DNA of 64,000 nucleotides from Hetaerina americana. Its lineage: Eukaryota; Arthropoda; Insecta; Odonata; Calopterygidae. The notes below the pieces were generated by a model. That model worked only from the letters and a program-made list of their open reading frames with translations. It was not told the origin of the DNA and did not search any database. Shown piece by piece: positions 23,991 to 35,722 of this stretch. Position 1 is the stretch's first letter. Each line of letters opens with the position of its first letter. The DNA lies in contig JAKTNV010000005.1 of NCBI GenBank assembly GCA_022747635.1, positions 39,645,738 to 39,709,737 on the forward strand, written 5' to 3'. Made by a program: the position numbers and the translations under genes.

Positions 23991-25179
23991 CCAAAATACA
24001 TGCAGTGCTGGTAGACCCAAAAAGAAAAACAGGCTTAATGGCCCAGCAATAAAGTGTCAACAAAACCGTTCAAATAAAATGCATTGTAGGATAATTGTAG
24101 AGTAGATGCTATTCATGACATATCTTAGATGTCTACACCCTCCATTTTCATATTAAGATATATAGATAAAAGTTGTAGTCTTGTACTATTGGCATCCATG
24201 GTACATGCAAAAAAAGACTGGAGGACAGAATTGAAACAATTCTTATCCACCTCGTTCGAGAGGGAATAAGAGGGACTGAATTAGAAAAAAACGTTATATG
24301 AATACCCTCAAGCGTCTGCCCGTTTTTAAAGAGGAGAGAAGAGCTCACATTGCGCTAATTGTTAAGCCATGCAGTGCGCGGAATTCTCACATTGAGGGAC
24401 AGTTATTCTCCTTCTGACGCCTGAGGTTTCCCACAAAACTTTTCCAGAAAATCATCAGGCTTGGATATTTTTTTAACTTGGGGCGACCAGAGACATAAAC
24501 CAGGCCTGAAGTCGAGAACCCCTGGCCGGTAGACGGGCTAACGGGGCTAACACGGCGTAAAATGTAAAGGCAAATTGAGCCAAAATAAAATTAATTTCAC
24601 TCACATTGCAATTGATTCACGTATTGATAGAGATGAGATAACTACAAATTATCATAATCATTACAGTTATCATTCAAAATGATCGAAGCAACGGTAAGAG
24701 AATCTAGAATAGGTCACAACTGTTTATTTGGAAAAAACAATAGTGGAAGAGACTATTCGTTCGTAAATTCCCATCTTCCAAACATGGATAGGAGAAAGCC
24801 GGGAATGACTCCTGCGATGTGAACGCCCGATGAATTCTATCTGCACGCATTAACTACCTTGACTGCTTATCCAAGTGCTCAGGGAAATTTAAACTTTCTT
24901 ATGCGCGAAAAACAATTTAATTTATTCACCTGCGCATCTTCAAGAAGGCTCTTAACCAGCGGTGCAGAACCCACGAGCCGCGGTCAGCTTTCGGACAGGG
25001 GTGCCAGCCACTCCGATTTGCTGAAGAGGTTCATTTGCATGATATCATCCCAGAGAGAAATTTGAACTTTACATGGATACGTTGAATAATTAGGGCGAAT
25101 TAGATTATGCAGTATTCTTTGAAAAATGTAGAAACTCAGGTTTGATGAACGCGTACTACTGTCTCATAGGTTCGAAATA
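23991..25179. other. No gene recognised
   Basis: No repeat family or convincing frame seen. Confidence 0.5.
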
Positions 25180-25425
25180 GCCTACTTCAAACTGAAGGTC
25201 GTTTAAACAGGTGATGGATGAGCTCAACGCGTTGAAATTTACACATTCAAGGTTCGTGGTCAGTTCCTTCCGCTGGGTCGCCTGCGGTTTCCGAGGAAGT
25301 TCTGGTGCCCAGGAAGTCGCAGAACTTAGATTTACTGTGGTTACACTTAGGAATCACCCGAGTTTGAAAACTAGACCTTATTGAGAGTAACCAAACACGC
25401 TACCCTCAGGGTCACCTCTCAGACG
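25180..25425 (-). mobile_element. SINE-A, old copy
   Basis: Contains the family's tail (GAAGGTCGTTTAAACAGGTG), the central block (CAGTTCCTTCCGCTGGGTCG, then CGAGGAAGTTCTGGTGCCC) and, at about 25.37-25.42 kb, a decayed tRNA-like head on the minus strand. Same orientation as the other three copies. Confidence 0.65.
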
Positions 25426-26368
25426 AATTTAAATGAGGGATCTCTGAAAGGGTACTCGGGAGAATGAACAAATGTTCATGTTTTCCATATTTATTCTACA
25501 CGGCTGGCATAATTTTCAACTAGTAATTTTCCACTATATTCATGTTATCACATTTTTTATCTATGGACGATTTCTTTAATTTCATAAACTGGGCACAAAG
25601 GAATCAATTCTTCTAGTACTCATCGACCCCATGTTTTTACTTAAGGTGGGATGAATGGGGAGGGATACAATAAATGGGGAGGGATAAAAATGCCGTGCAT
25701 GCTTTTTGGAGGATAAAGAACATAAACGATTTTATTTTTTCTATAGAGAAATGAATCATTAAAATAGATTTTCACACTTTTCCATTTGCTTTTGAGCCCT
25801 TTCTTAAGCACACTGGCTGCTTGTTAGACTGCTCTAACGCTTCATCATTTGTTTGGCTCTTATAGTTAATGGCGATTACTAAGATCCACCACACATAATA
25901 GTTTTACAGGGAGCAATTTAATAATGGTTGAAAATTGTAAAATGAAGTCGATTCAAACGATAGAGCATTTATAAAAAAGCACCTTTCCAACAGATGGTCT
26001 TGCATTGCTCATACATATTTCATTTTCAAGTACACATGATACATTTTCAAGTATGCCTACTTTATCAATGGGTACATTTTATAATCATCAGTTAGATAAG
26101 TAAATACTTGATAAAAGAACGAGTAAGCGGTACAAGTAAAAACAATATAAGAGGTACCTAAAATACCACTGATAAAAAATTGGGCTAAAGTTCAAAGAAA
26201 GATATGGCATGATCGCACAAACAGAATGAAAGACAATAGGAATGGTGAAGATTTCGAAATATCAGTGCCCAGAAGGAAAAGGAAACGTTACTTCGGAGGT
26301 TTCCGCGTCATGCATTCGATGAGCTCTGCTTCTTTCTCGGGTTTTCACAGCGTTTGTTGGCTTGAATA
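25426..26368. other. No gene recognised
   Basis: AT-rich, nothing recognised. Confidence 0.5.
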
Positions 26369-26406
26369 GACAACAGTTTCGCCAATATTACAGGTATCGT
26401 CTTCAG
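26369..26406 (-). ncRNA. Hammerhead-like core motif, weak
   Basis: On the minus strand CTGAAGA (26406-26400) is followed by a spacer with little pairing, then GCGAAAC, four bases TGTT and GTC. The second half fits a hammerhead: GAAA, a 2-bp AC/GT stem III and the cleavage triplet GUC. One of seven bases in CUGAUGA differs and stem II is poor, so this is more likely a relic than a ribozyme. Confidence 0.3.
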
Positions 26407-26793
26407 GTCGAAAGTACGTGTATATTTCTACAATTCCTGCCACCTTTATATAGGCCATTCTATTTCATCGCTGCCTGCTGTTTGATTGGCTGCAGGAGAA
26501 CTCCACGGACTAAATGGTGGATATCCCATATTATCAGTAGTAGGTTTTTGGTGCTTTCCCTATTCCGAATTGCCTCTCTTTTCAATCTAGGATATCATCG
26601 TTTCTCTTTAGATATTACTCGTGCTTCTTCAAATTTGATGTCATGCCCTGGTTCGCTCCATGCATATCCGTAGACGATGGATAAGCTGAAGTGCTTTTTC
26701 TCCTTAGCTGCCTGATTCTCTCCATTCGGACGCCCATTGATATCTGCAGGTAAATAACACATCATCAGGCTAACATGCTGGATATCCTTCATG

Positions 26794-26942
26794 GTGAAAG
26801 AAGACACTTCGCTTTCCCACATTGAGTATTTTTATTACGGCCTAGGTTTCGTTACAACGTAACATCTTAGGTCGCAATAAGCGTAACGCTAGGTCGTAAT
26901 AATAAATACTCAATTTAGAAAAGCAAAGTGTTTTATTTCATC
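26794..26942. mobile_element. Foldback element D, copy 1
   Basis: The arms fold on each other: TTGAGTATTTTTATTACGGC and related bases pair with the complement of GTAATAATAAATACTCAA near 26897-26914, and the outer CACTTCGCTTT pairs with AAAGCAAAGTG. The left arm matches the complement of 36.46-36.58 kb, including the GAAAGAAGACACTT flank. A non-autonomous foldback transposon or MITE is likely; the encoding family is unknown. Confidence 0.7.
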
Positions 26943-29117
26943 GATATATGCAGGTTTTTTTTATAATTTCAGGCATTCCGAAAGGGCATGGTACTCGGTT
27001 TATTCTTTAGTGTGCACTTGGAGGAATTTTGCCCATAGGTCTCGTCAGATTGTCGGCAATATTCTTCAAGCAGGTGCACCTTATGTAACTGCTTTCAATC
27101 TGAGGCAACAAACGCGGTAGAAATTCGAGAAACTTGCAGACCTCAGGAAGAGGAATTTTTGGACGACCTTGGAAGAAATAAAAAGAACGTATGCGACCAT
27201 GATGAATTGGTAAAATAAATCAGGCTGAAAAGCCTACCAGGAAAAGAAGATACTATGAACAAAAATTAAAAAAAATATCTTCCATAGGGTCAAGTGCTTT
27301 CATGGCACTTGGATAAAAAATACGAAGTGTTTCATATGAGTAACTTTGCAAAATGAAAAAAACCTTCGTCTTTGCTCAATCGATGATTTGTTAAAATACT
27401 CATATATCATGACTGAGAAAGGTGATTATGTCTACCCTGTAAATTACGACAGAATTTCAAATTGAATCTTTACACCTCGCTATACATTAAGCGTTTATAG
27501 AGTTTAATGATTGAAAATTTTCCGCGATAAACTCATTTTTCCCATTTGCGTCTTCATGCATTGGAGGAGTTCAAACGTGAATGGAAGCATTTTAATCGCC
27601 TCTTCTTCAGCACTTAATAAAGTCCTCAGTCCCTTCGCTAACCTTTGATTCTCTTCAACCCCTTTCCAAAAGTGGCGCGCAATTTCCTTGCAAGTATCTC
27701 TCTCCCATATAGTAGCATGCACGTGCACCTCCCCTCTCCCTTCCCCTCTCACCGGCAACCATAGCACTACATTATGTATACATATGTATCACCCCGGTAC
27801 TCTCAACTCCCGCTCTCATTTCCCCCGGAGGCCCACCCCAAATCGCTTGCCATTGACATCCGACCCAGACCCCCCCCTCCCACGCACGCCCATTAGGACA
27901 CCAAGCACCACGCATCGCACCCGCATTGAAACGCCATTTAGAAGTGCTTACTTTAATGGAGTCATATTCACTAAACATTTACAGGAAATGAGATAATAAT
28001 TTCTAGCGCGGGCACTTATTTAAATATGTCCAGGGTAGAAGCCCTGACACTACCGAGAGATTGCCCCGAAGTAGGAACTGAAACGGACATATTTCGTGGG
28101 CATTTCATCTGTTGGAAGAAACACTGAGGCGAAAAATGTACTATTTTTTTTTAAGTTAAACCAAAAAGGTTATCCAAAAATGAATTTAAAAATATAATAT
28201 TGTAGGGATTAAAATTTTTTTAAGGTAAGGTTGCAGAATAACAAGTTTTATTTTTCAAAAAGCTCGACACTTATAATTATATCCCATTGCAGAAAGGGTG
28301 AGTAAGAGTTGTCATTTAAATCGTGAATCAAATCGCATTCCATTGAGAATATGAGACGTGATATCACAATCTATCTAAACTCATTACCATTACCGGTGTT
28401 CTACCATTTAAAGTAAGTTTTGCATGGAGACACTGACCAACCGCCGCTACTTTTCTAAGTCTCACCTAACACTACGCAACGTGGCCCCATGCATTACCAT
28501 AAAACCTTCAATGCCGCATACTTTTTGCCTCCCGTCATTCCGCCAAACATATCCACTGCTTTCCTCCCCTAACTCGCCTGTCCGTCAATCTTAACTCTAT
28601 CTCTGTCTTTACACTCCATCGCCAATCAAAAGGCAAGAACATAACATTCACAGTTATTGAATTTTGCATTAACAAATTACGCAGAAATTTTAACGCGTTT
28701 TGGTTTTCAAATGTTCTTTCTTCTTTCAATGATAAAAGAACAATTGCGTTTCGTAATAGTCCTCCCCTCTTCCCCTGCTATGCTCACCTTTTCCCCGACA
28801 CCTCACTAGAATAGAAATAAAGTAACGCTTACATTTGACAACGAATTTGTTATTAAATCTAAAACAGAATTAGAAGTTTTGTAAATGTTGGTAGTAGGAA
28901 TTTGACTTTTTCATCGATGAAAATGTATTTTTTCTTACGGATTATTAAATAATTGGGGTCGAATTAAAGAAGACCATTTTTTTCAATTTAAGTATTCTTT
29001 TTGCAAATATTTCATTTTCATTCATGGTATTCTACTTATTGAAGATAGATTTTTGAACGGTATCTTTTATCTAACGCAAGAACTTCCTCCTATTGATTTC
29101 ATCACACACACACACTC
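26943..29117. other. No gene recognised
   Basis: Short frames only, including overlapping frames at 27.5-28.0 kb with no motif. No repeat identified. Confidence 0.5.

Positions 29118-29167
<50 letters not shown>
29118..29167. repeat. (TA)n microsatellite, SINE-B tail
   Basis: About 45 bases of TA lie at the 3' side of the minus-strand SINE-B, as the plus-strand SINE-B at 47.5 kb also ends in TA repeats. Confidence 0.85.
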
Positions 29168-29170
<3 letters not shown>

Positions 29171-29392
29171 TTCAAACACGAAATCCCGCCAAACGGCGAA
29201 TAAATACTCATATATACAGAAACATATATAAGGAAAAGGGATAGGAACACGTATAAAGGACGAACACAATAGAGGTGGGGAAGGCGGAATCGAACGGATC
29301 ACAAGAGTAAAAATATTTCCTCAACCGGGACTCGAACACCGGATCTTTCCACTTGCCGGGCGGATGCTCTTAACCACTTGAGCTATGATATA
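29168..29392 (-). mobile_element. SINE-B with tRNA-like head
   Basis: Minus strand: A-box TAGCTCAAGTGGTTAAGAG, B-box GTGTTCGAGTCCCGG (head about 29392-29320). The body shares TGTGTTCGTC and TCCTATCCCTTTTCCTT with 47.5 kb, and the end is followed by TA repeats. The 93 bp at 29168-29260 are repeated without change at 30066-30158. Confidence 0.8.
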
Positions 29393-30065
29393 AATTATTT
29401 TATTCGGCTCAGAATATTACAGAGTTTGTTAGCATTATGCATAATATCAGGTCACAGATTATGGGTATATCATGTTTTTCTTTAGTATAAGTGTATACAT
29501 GGATACATACATGATACATATACCCCACATACATATCCACTTGTACATACATACGCACAAATGCACATCCACACGCACATACATAAGCATATGCATACAG
29601 ACGCATACTCGTACATTTGACCATTAACATTTAGAAAGAAAAAAGAAAGGAAGACAAGGTCCACAGATATTAGGAGGGAGATTTTAGCTAGCAAAGGAAA
29701 ATTATGTATTGTAAGAAATTATCAATGGCAGGGTTGAAATTATCGATTCAATCAGTCATTCAGAAAAAAAAACTCTTCAACGATGGACGAAATGTGTCCG
29801 GCACCGGGTGGCTACCGGACATCACAGCTATCGAGGATATGTAATTTACCCTGAGATCCGTGGGTCTTATATGTCGCCAAGCGCCCCGATTCTTTTAGCC
29901 AAGAGATGGCGTCAGGGGGCTGTTTCACCCACCAAAGGAGAAATAGACAATACACAAGAGGAAAGGACAGTGGTTAGAATTCATACAACATCATACAGGA
30001 AAAGAACAGTGCGTTTCGTGGCACGCATAGCCAGAAGAAAGAGATGAGCCACATTGGCCAAATAC
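29393..30065. other. No gene recognised; cryptic ACAT-rich tract 29.48-29.62 kb
   Basis: The tract alternates ACAT, ACGC and ATAC units without a clean period. The remaining sequence to 30065 holds a 79-codon frame with no motif. The segment lies between two identical direct repeats. Confidence 0.45.
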
Positions 30066-30264
<199 letters not shown>

Positions 30265-31362
30265 TTGGGAAAAACTAATGAGTATAATGAGTAATGAGTA
30301 TATTGCAGAAAATAGGAATAGATTGGAGGGAAAGGAGGCTAATCCGCAACCTGTACATGTCTCAGACTGCTCAGGTGCGGGTGGGAAACGGGGAGTCAGG
30401 ATGGGCAGTGTTAGGAAGGGGTGTAAGGCAGGGTTGCCCATTATCACCGTTGCTGTTCAACCTGTATGCAGAGGAAATGATCAAAGAGGCATGGGAAGAA
30501 CTCGAGGTAGGAATGAAAGTGGGCGGGGGATTCGTAAAATCAGTTAGGTTTGCTGATGACCAAGCTTTAGTTTGTCAGTCAGCCAAGGGGCTGCAAGCAT
30601 TGCTGAGTGAATTGGAAATTCAGTGCGACAGGTATGGGATGAGAATCAACATTAATAAACCAAGGTTATGCGATTTTCTAGAAAGAAAAAGGCTAATCTT
30701 AACATTAAAGTAAGAGGGCAAAAACTAGAGCAGGTAGAACAGTTTACGTATCTCGGTAGTGTTTTGGACCAACACGGTCAAAGTAGTAGGGACGTAAGGA
30801 GAAGAATTGCGCTAGGCAAAGAGGCTTTCACGAGGAGGAGGGAGTTGATGACGGGGACTTTGAGTAAGGATGTTAAGAAAAGACTCGTAAAAACTTTGAT
30901 ATAGAGCGTAGCTATGTACGGTGCGGAAACGTGGTCATTGAAGCAGGAGGATAGACGTAGACTGGAGGCTTTTGAAATGTGGGTGTGGAGAAGAATGGAA
31001 AAGGTGAAATGGACAGAGAAGAAAACAAATGAGGAAGTACTTGGTATGGTGGGCGAAGAGAGGGGTTTGTTGGGAGAAATCCTATGGAGGCAGGAAAAGT
31101 GGATGAAGGGGGTGATGACCGGCAGTGGGATGTTGAAGACTGTGATGGAGGGTAGAATGTTGGGCAAAAGAGGAAAGGGAAGGAACAGGATAGGGATGTT
31201 GGACGGGATGAAGGGAGGAAGAAAGTACTCAGAGATGAAGAGGGACCTGATATAGAGTAGGATGATGGATTTTGTGATTTGTTAGGAGTAATAAAATATT
31301 TGTTCGGTAGTTGTGTCCATCAAAAAAAAACCTACCTTAACCGGTAGATTACCTTAAAAAAA
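30265..31362 (+). mobile_element. Non-LTR retrotransposon (LINE), longest copy, 5'-truncated
   Basis: 1098 bp between 12-bp direct repeats ATATTTATATTT (30253-30264 and 31363-31374). From 30294 the frame encodes reverse transcriptase box GVRQGCPLSPLLFNLY and the catalytic FADD (about 30549-30560), then continues into the thumb (YLGSVLDQHG) and C-terminal region (YGAETWSLKQEDRRRLEAFE) to 31255. A one-base loss near 30656-30660 shifts the frame, and TAG at 30902-30904 replaces a tryptophan. The 3' untranslated region ends in palindrome CTACCTTAACCGGTAG. Endonuclease and palm N-terminal parts are absent. The clade is not assigned. Inactive. Confidence 0.88.
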
Positions 31363-31374
31363 ATATTTATATTT

Positions 31375-31515
31375 ATATATAGACATATATATGTATATAT
31401 ATATATACACACATATACATATATATATACATATATATACTATATACATATATATATATACATATATATATACTATATACATATATATATATACATATAT
31501 ATATATACACGCATA
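31375..31515. repeat. (TA)n-rich microsatellite, right part
   Basis: TA repeats with regular TATACTATATACATA interruptions suggesting a longer repeating unit of roughly 30 bases. Probably the other half of the array at 30159-30264. Confidence 0.85.
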
Positions 31516-32640
31516 TGTTCTTTTTCATTTCTTCATGACTTATGATTACCTTTCAGGTGGTCTAAAATTGGGCTTCAAAATCTCACTACTTCTCCATATT
31601 TCGTTCACCTCCTTTCTCTACCTTCTTTGAATTTTGTCCAACAACTTCTTCATTCCATGGCCATGCTTAAAGTCAGCTTTCGTCTCTCTTCAAGTTATTT
31701 TTCACATTTATCGTCAAACGGAAGAATTATAGTATACATACTTCATTGGGTGTTTTTTAGTATATAAACACATAGAGTGAAACCATATCAAAATATATTT
31801 CTGATATGATTTTTAATTTTTTTGAAAGAAGTTCACAGATATTTCACTTTAAGGATAGGTACTACCAGTCTTTCAATGAATAATATGCTCGCCGTCCAGT
31901 TTCTTACTTCATTTAATGGGCGGATAATAAACTTATTGACATGGGATAAGGAACCTTAGCAGGAGTTGTCCAGTTGGTTTTGTCCAGAACTGGGACAGCT
32001 GCTTTATCAGAATAATTGATAATTTTTATGAAAAAAACCAGTTGGAAAAGAGTCACGCCGGAAAGATTGCAGGTATTCACGATAACAAAACATGGGACGA
32101 TGAACTGAAAACAGGTCAAAAAAGTATCAGTGTAAATGATTTTACTTGCCCTGATAAACTTGTTTTGCAAGAAGTAGACAGGAACTCCTACTTCGGTGGC
32201 ACGTGGATAAAGACTTGTTTGAGTATCATTCAAGACAAACTAAATTAGGACAGACTACGAATAAATTACCCAACATCTGGTTGAATATAGTATTTTAAGG
32301 AGATATAGACGCATTGCACCTTCTACAAAGAAGAGTTTTAAATATCTTTTTGCGATGCTACCGGTAGAAGGGTGTAGACGAATCATTTGTGCCCCACCAG
32401 CTACGCCAAAGTTTGGGATTCAAGTTCCCCAATATTTATTTTCCTCTGAAGGGTTATGCCTAACAATGATTTGGAAGCGAGGGAGACACTCGTTGTCATT
32501 TCGCAGGCGGGGGCACTAAAAGCCGAGAAATTTCAATCGATGTACGCGGGCATAACCCGGAGAATATTACTTGTTCGATCACAGCTGATTCGTGAGGAAA
32601 AGAAATGGCTCATTTTACGCAGCACACGAAGGTCAAGCCG
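31516..32640. other. No gene recognised
   Basis: Short frames only, no repeat recognised. Confidence 0.5.
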
Positions 32641-33240
32641 GTCTGATGCACAAAATCATCACCCCTTCCCTCCCTCTCCCCACCCTTTTCCCAATCTACA
32701 CCCTTATTCGCTTCCGTCCTTTCATCATGCGAGCACTCACCCCTTCCACATCATCAAGCCTTCAATCCTCCCTCTCCCTGCTTTAAGCCTCCCTCCCCTG
32801 CTCTTCACATCAACCTCATTTCCTACCTCTCTCTCTTTCTCTTTCTCCGGCACCACCCAACCTCCTCGTCCCCTTCCACCCCCTCCAACCCCTCTCAACC
32901 CCCCTCCCCATCTTGAGGTCATTTCCGCGTCAAGCCTACTGTGGTTCCTGTAGAAATGCTCGTCCTTAGAGGAATGTTCCACACGCCCGAATATTTCCCT
33001 CCTACCGTCCCTCCCGCCTCGCCTCCTCTAGCTTCCTCCGCTTTTAAAGAGAGAGATAGAGAGAGACTCTCCTCTCTCCTCGCTTTTCTGCACCACCTCC
33101 GCCTTCCTGCCTCCCGTTCCTCTCCTCCCTCCATAACCCCTCCTCCCACTCACCGACTCCCCTCCATAGCTTCCCCCACTCGTGCCTACCCTCGTCCCCC
33201 TACCCAAGTTTCTCCTCCTCCGGAGACCCCATTCTTCAGG
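32641..33240. other. Long pyrimidine-rich tract
   Basis: About 600 bases with a strong C+T bias on the plus strand. It keeps long frames open (32456-32953 and 32941-33666) whose products are runs of P, S, L and T. These look like consequences of composition, not genes. Confidence 0.6.
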
Positions 33241-33760
33241 AGCGAAATTCCCTGCGAGATAGAGTTCGTGGATTGGGGGGGGGTGGCAAGGGGAGGGGGT
33301 TCCTACACTTTCTGGGGATATATATGGGGACGGACCCCCTTATTTTTCCCGTCGTCTCCGACCCCAAAGCTCCTCCACTCGATATCGCGCCTTCCGACCG
33401 CGTTAAAGTCGCTTCCCGAACCCGAGTGCGCAGTCAAATTTAACGCGAAGCCATCTCTTGGGTGCGATGCGTTCAAAATGCCTCGTTGTGCATATACGAG
33501 TCCTCTCTCCCACGCACACGTACCCCTCCCCCAACACTTACCGATTTCGCGGCGTCTCCGCGGGCGGTCCCAGCGGAAACGATCCCCCGCGAACGCCGGG
33601 GCCGGAGCGAGCGGAGCCCGGCGATGGAAACGCGCAAGCATTCCCCCCCCCCAACCCGGGATCTGATGAGACGCCTCATTCCCTCACCCTACTCCTGACT
33701 CCACGTCCATTGATGCCCCCATTTTACGGAGCCACGAGCCTGGGAAACCTAGGGGCGTCG
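33241..33760 (-). promoter_or_regulatory. CpG-rich stretch, possible minus-strand first exon
   Basis: GC-rich and visibly dense in CG dinucleotides, densest at 33540-33660. On the minus strand a consensus splice donor GTAAGTG begins at 33541 (bases 33541-33535) right after the CG-rich block. Two minus-strand frames starting at 33679 and 33641 run into it and encode Arg-rich sequence without a known domain. A promoter with an untranslated or short coding first exon is possible; no TATA box or Inr was established. Confidence 0.25.
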
Positions 33761-34251
33761 GTTATTATTTAGATTCATAAATATTCAAGGTTATATCCTC
33801 GTTTAAAACAAAACACTCCATTCCATCCCCCACTTGTTTAAAAAAAAACTCCATCAAATGATTTAAAGGAAGAAAGCGAAAGGTTACTCCGTCGCGCGCC
33901 TTGCCACCTACCGAAACAAGAGATGAATAATATCAATTTAAGGCCATTAATATTCAACGGGATGGTCACCCGTATATACGTTACGGGGATAATATCACGC
34001 ATTTTATGAGAACTACTCTTAACTAGACCTATTTTTGAAGAAGGTGAGGATTGAGAAAACCAAGTTAACTTGTTTTCTTTTGCCTAAAAATATCTCCATA
34101 GGAACGCGAGTACATAGATCTGGTTTTTCACCTCATTGCAAGCAAACTACTTTAAACAGAATAACTTTATTTCTTGCATTAATAATGAAATAGTGGGTTT
34201 AATTCTAGAATCCGAAGATCGCAGTAACTTTTCAACATATACCTTAGCTAT
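33761..34251. other. No gene recognised
   Basis: AT-rich, featureless. Confidence 0.5.
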
Positions 34252-34432
34252 CAAATCGAAGGTCGGTTTGATATGAAAGAGTGGAGTTCAACTAATATTA
34301 AGCCCAATGACGTGTTAAATGCCAACATCATGGTAAAGGGGGCCAGTTCCTTTTCCTGTGCCGCCTATGGTTTCCCCGGAAGATCTGGTACAGCTGAAAA
34401 AGTGACAGCTTTTTCAACATACATACATGTTG
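34252..34432 (-). mobile_element. SINE-A fragment, headless
   Basis: Holds the tail (CGAAGGTCGGTTTGATATG) and central block (GGGGGCCAGTTCCTTTTCCT, then CCCCGGAAGATCTGGTAC) but stops before the tRNA-like head. It abuts the LINE relic starting near 34433. Confidence 0.65.
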
Positions 34433-35722
34433 AGGAAACGGTAAGAATAACATGGGGAATGTTTGGAGCCGGAACTAAAAGTGGGCGATGAGATGATCAA
34501 GTCAGCTAGGCTTGCAGATGTCGAAGCAATAGGGTCACACACCCAAGTGATTATAGTTGTTACTGAGTGATTTACAGGAACAAATGTGAGAGGTATAGTA
34601 CGAGGGTTTATCACAAGAAAACAATGAATGAAATTCTGGAGAAACAGGAGGGCTATGTGAAATATTAAAGAAGGAGAGAATACACCAGAGCAGGTGGAGC
34701 CGTTCATGTATCTGAGCAGTATTTTCGAGGAGAAGGGGTATTGTAATGGAGACATTAGGAGATGAATTACGTTAGCAAAAGACGCATTTATAAGAAGAAG
34801 AAGAGAATTGATGTCGAGTGCACTGAATAAAGATGTGAAGACAAGATTAGCTAAGACTTTAATATGGAGCGTGGTGCTTTATGAATGTGAGACCTGGTGC
34901 TTGAGCCGAGAGGATGAGCCTAGATGGGAGGCTTTTAAGATATGGGTGTGGTAGAGAAAGGAGAAAAGAAGTTGGATAGAGAAGATGGATAATGTGCGGT
35001 TCTATATAGGGTGGGCAAAGAGAGGAAGTAACATGGGGAAATCCAAAAAAGGCCGAGAAAGTTTCTGGAGAAAAATTGGAAGGCAGTGGTATTGTAAATA
35101 AAGCGAACGGTAACTACGGCCGTATGAATATAATGGGAAGAATCAACCCCAGCCGTACTCTTATAAATGGGCCATGGAAGGGTGAGGGAAATTAGAGAAG
35201 ATAGATGCAGTAAATCAATAAAAAATATAAAAAATAAATAACTGAAAATAAAAATAATAATAAAATTCTAAAAATCATTGAAATAAATAGAACGAAATGG
35301 GAAAAAATGCAAATAAATTTATTTCATTTTTTCCCATTTCATTGTTCTAACCGTTTGCGTTATCTATTTATTTAAATTATTTTTAGAATTTTATTATTTT
35401 ATTTTCAGTTATTTATTTTTTACAATTTTTATTGATTTACTGCATCTATCTTCTCTAATTTCCCTCACCTATCCTTGGCCCATTTCTATGAGTACGGCTG
35501 GGGCTGATTCTTCCCATTATAGGCAGTGGTATGTTGAAGGTGGTGAGTGAAGGGACATCGTGGAATCGGGGTAGAGGAAGGAAGAGTGTGGATTTTACAG
35601 ACAGCGTAAAGGCATGTAGAAGTTACGAAGAAATGAAGAAAAGAATAATAAGTTCCGACAATACTTGGAAATGAATGGTCCTTAGGGATCATTCAAAACC
35701 TACCTTTAAAAAAGGCGTAATA
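34433..35722 (+). mobile_element. LINE relic with nested foldback element
   Basis: 34433-35092 and 35521-35722 follow the LINE order: the region before the FADD box (AAAGTGGGCG), the thumb, TAAAGATGTGAAGACAAG, the ATATGGAGCGTGG block, GAGGCTTTTAAGATATGGG, then GGCAGTGGTATGTTGAAGG and a decayed AAAACCTACCTTT 3' end. Many stops and indels, more diverged than the 30 kb copy; a sister family or an older insertion. A foldback element occupies 35093-35520. Confidence 0.75.
35093..35520. mobile_element. 428-bp foldback element with 12-bp target duplication
   Basis: From about 35129 to 35521 the sequence folds almost end to end on itself, around a centre near 35318 (AAATAAATTTATTT). Arms begin TATAATGGGAAGAATC and end with the complement. 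AGGCAGTGGTAT occurs at 35081-35092 and again at 35521-35532, flanking the insert. About 36 bases at the left end (35093-35128) lie outside the palindrome. No protein is encoded. The long duplication does not fit Tc1/mariner (TA) or hAT (8 bp). Confidence 0.8.

Noticed and set aside
32941..33666. 241-codon Pro/Ser-rich frame and the 165-codon frame at 32456-32953
   Set aside because: Both follow from the C+T bias of the DNA; no domain, and parts of the opposite strand are open as well.
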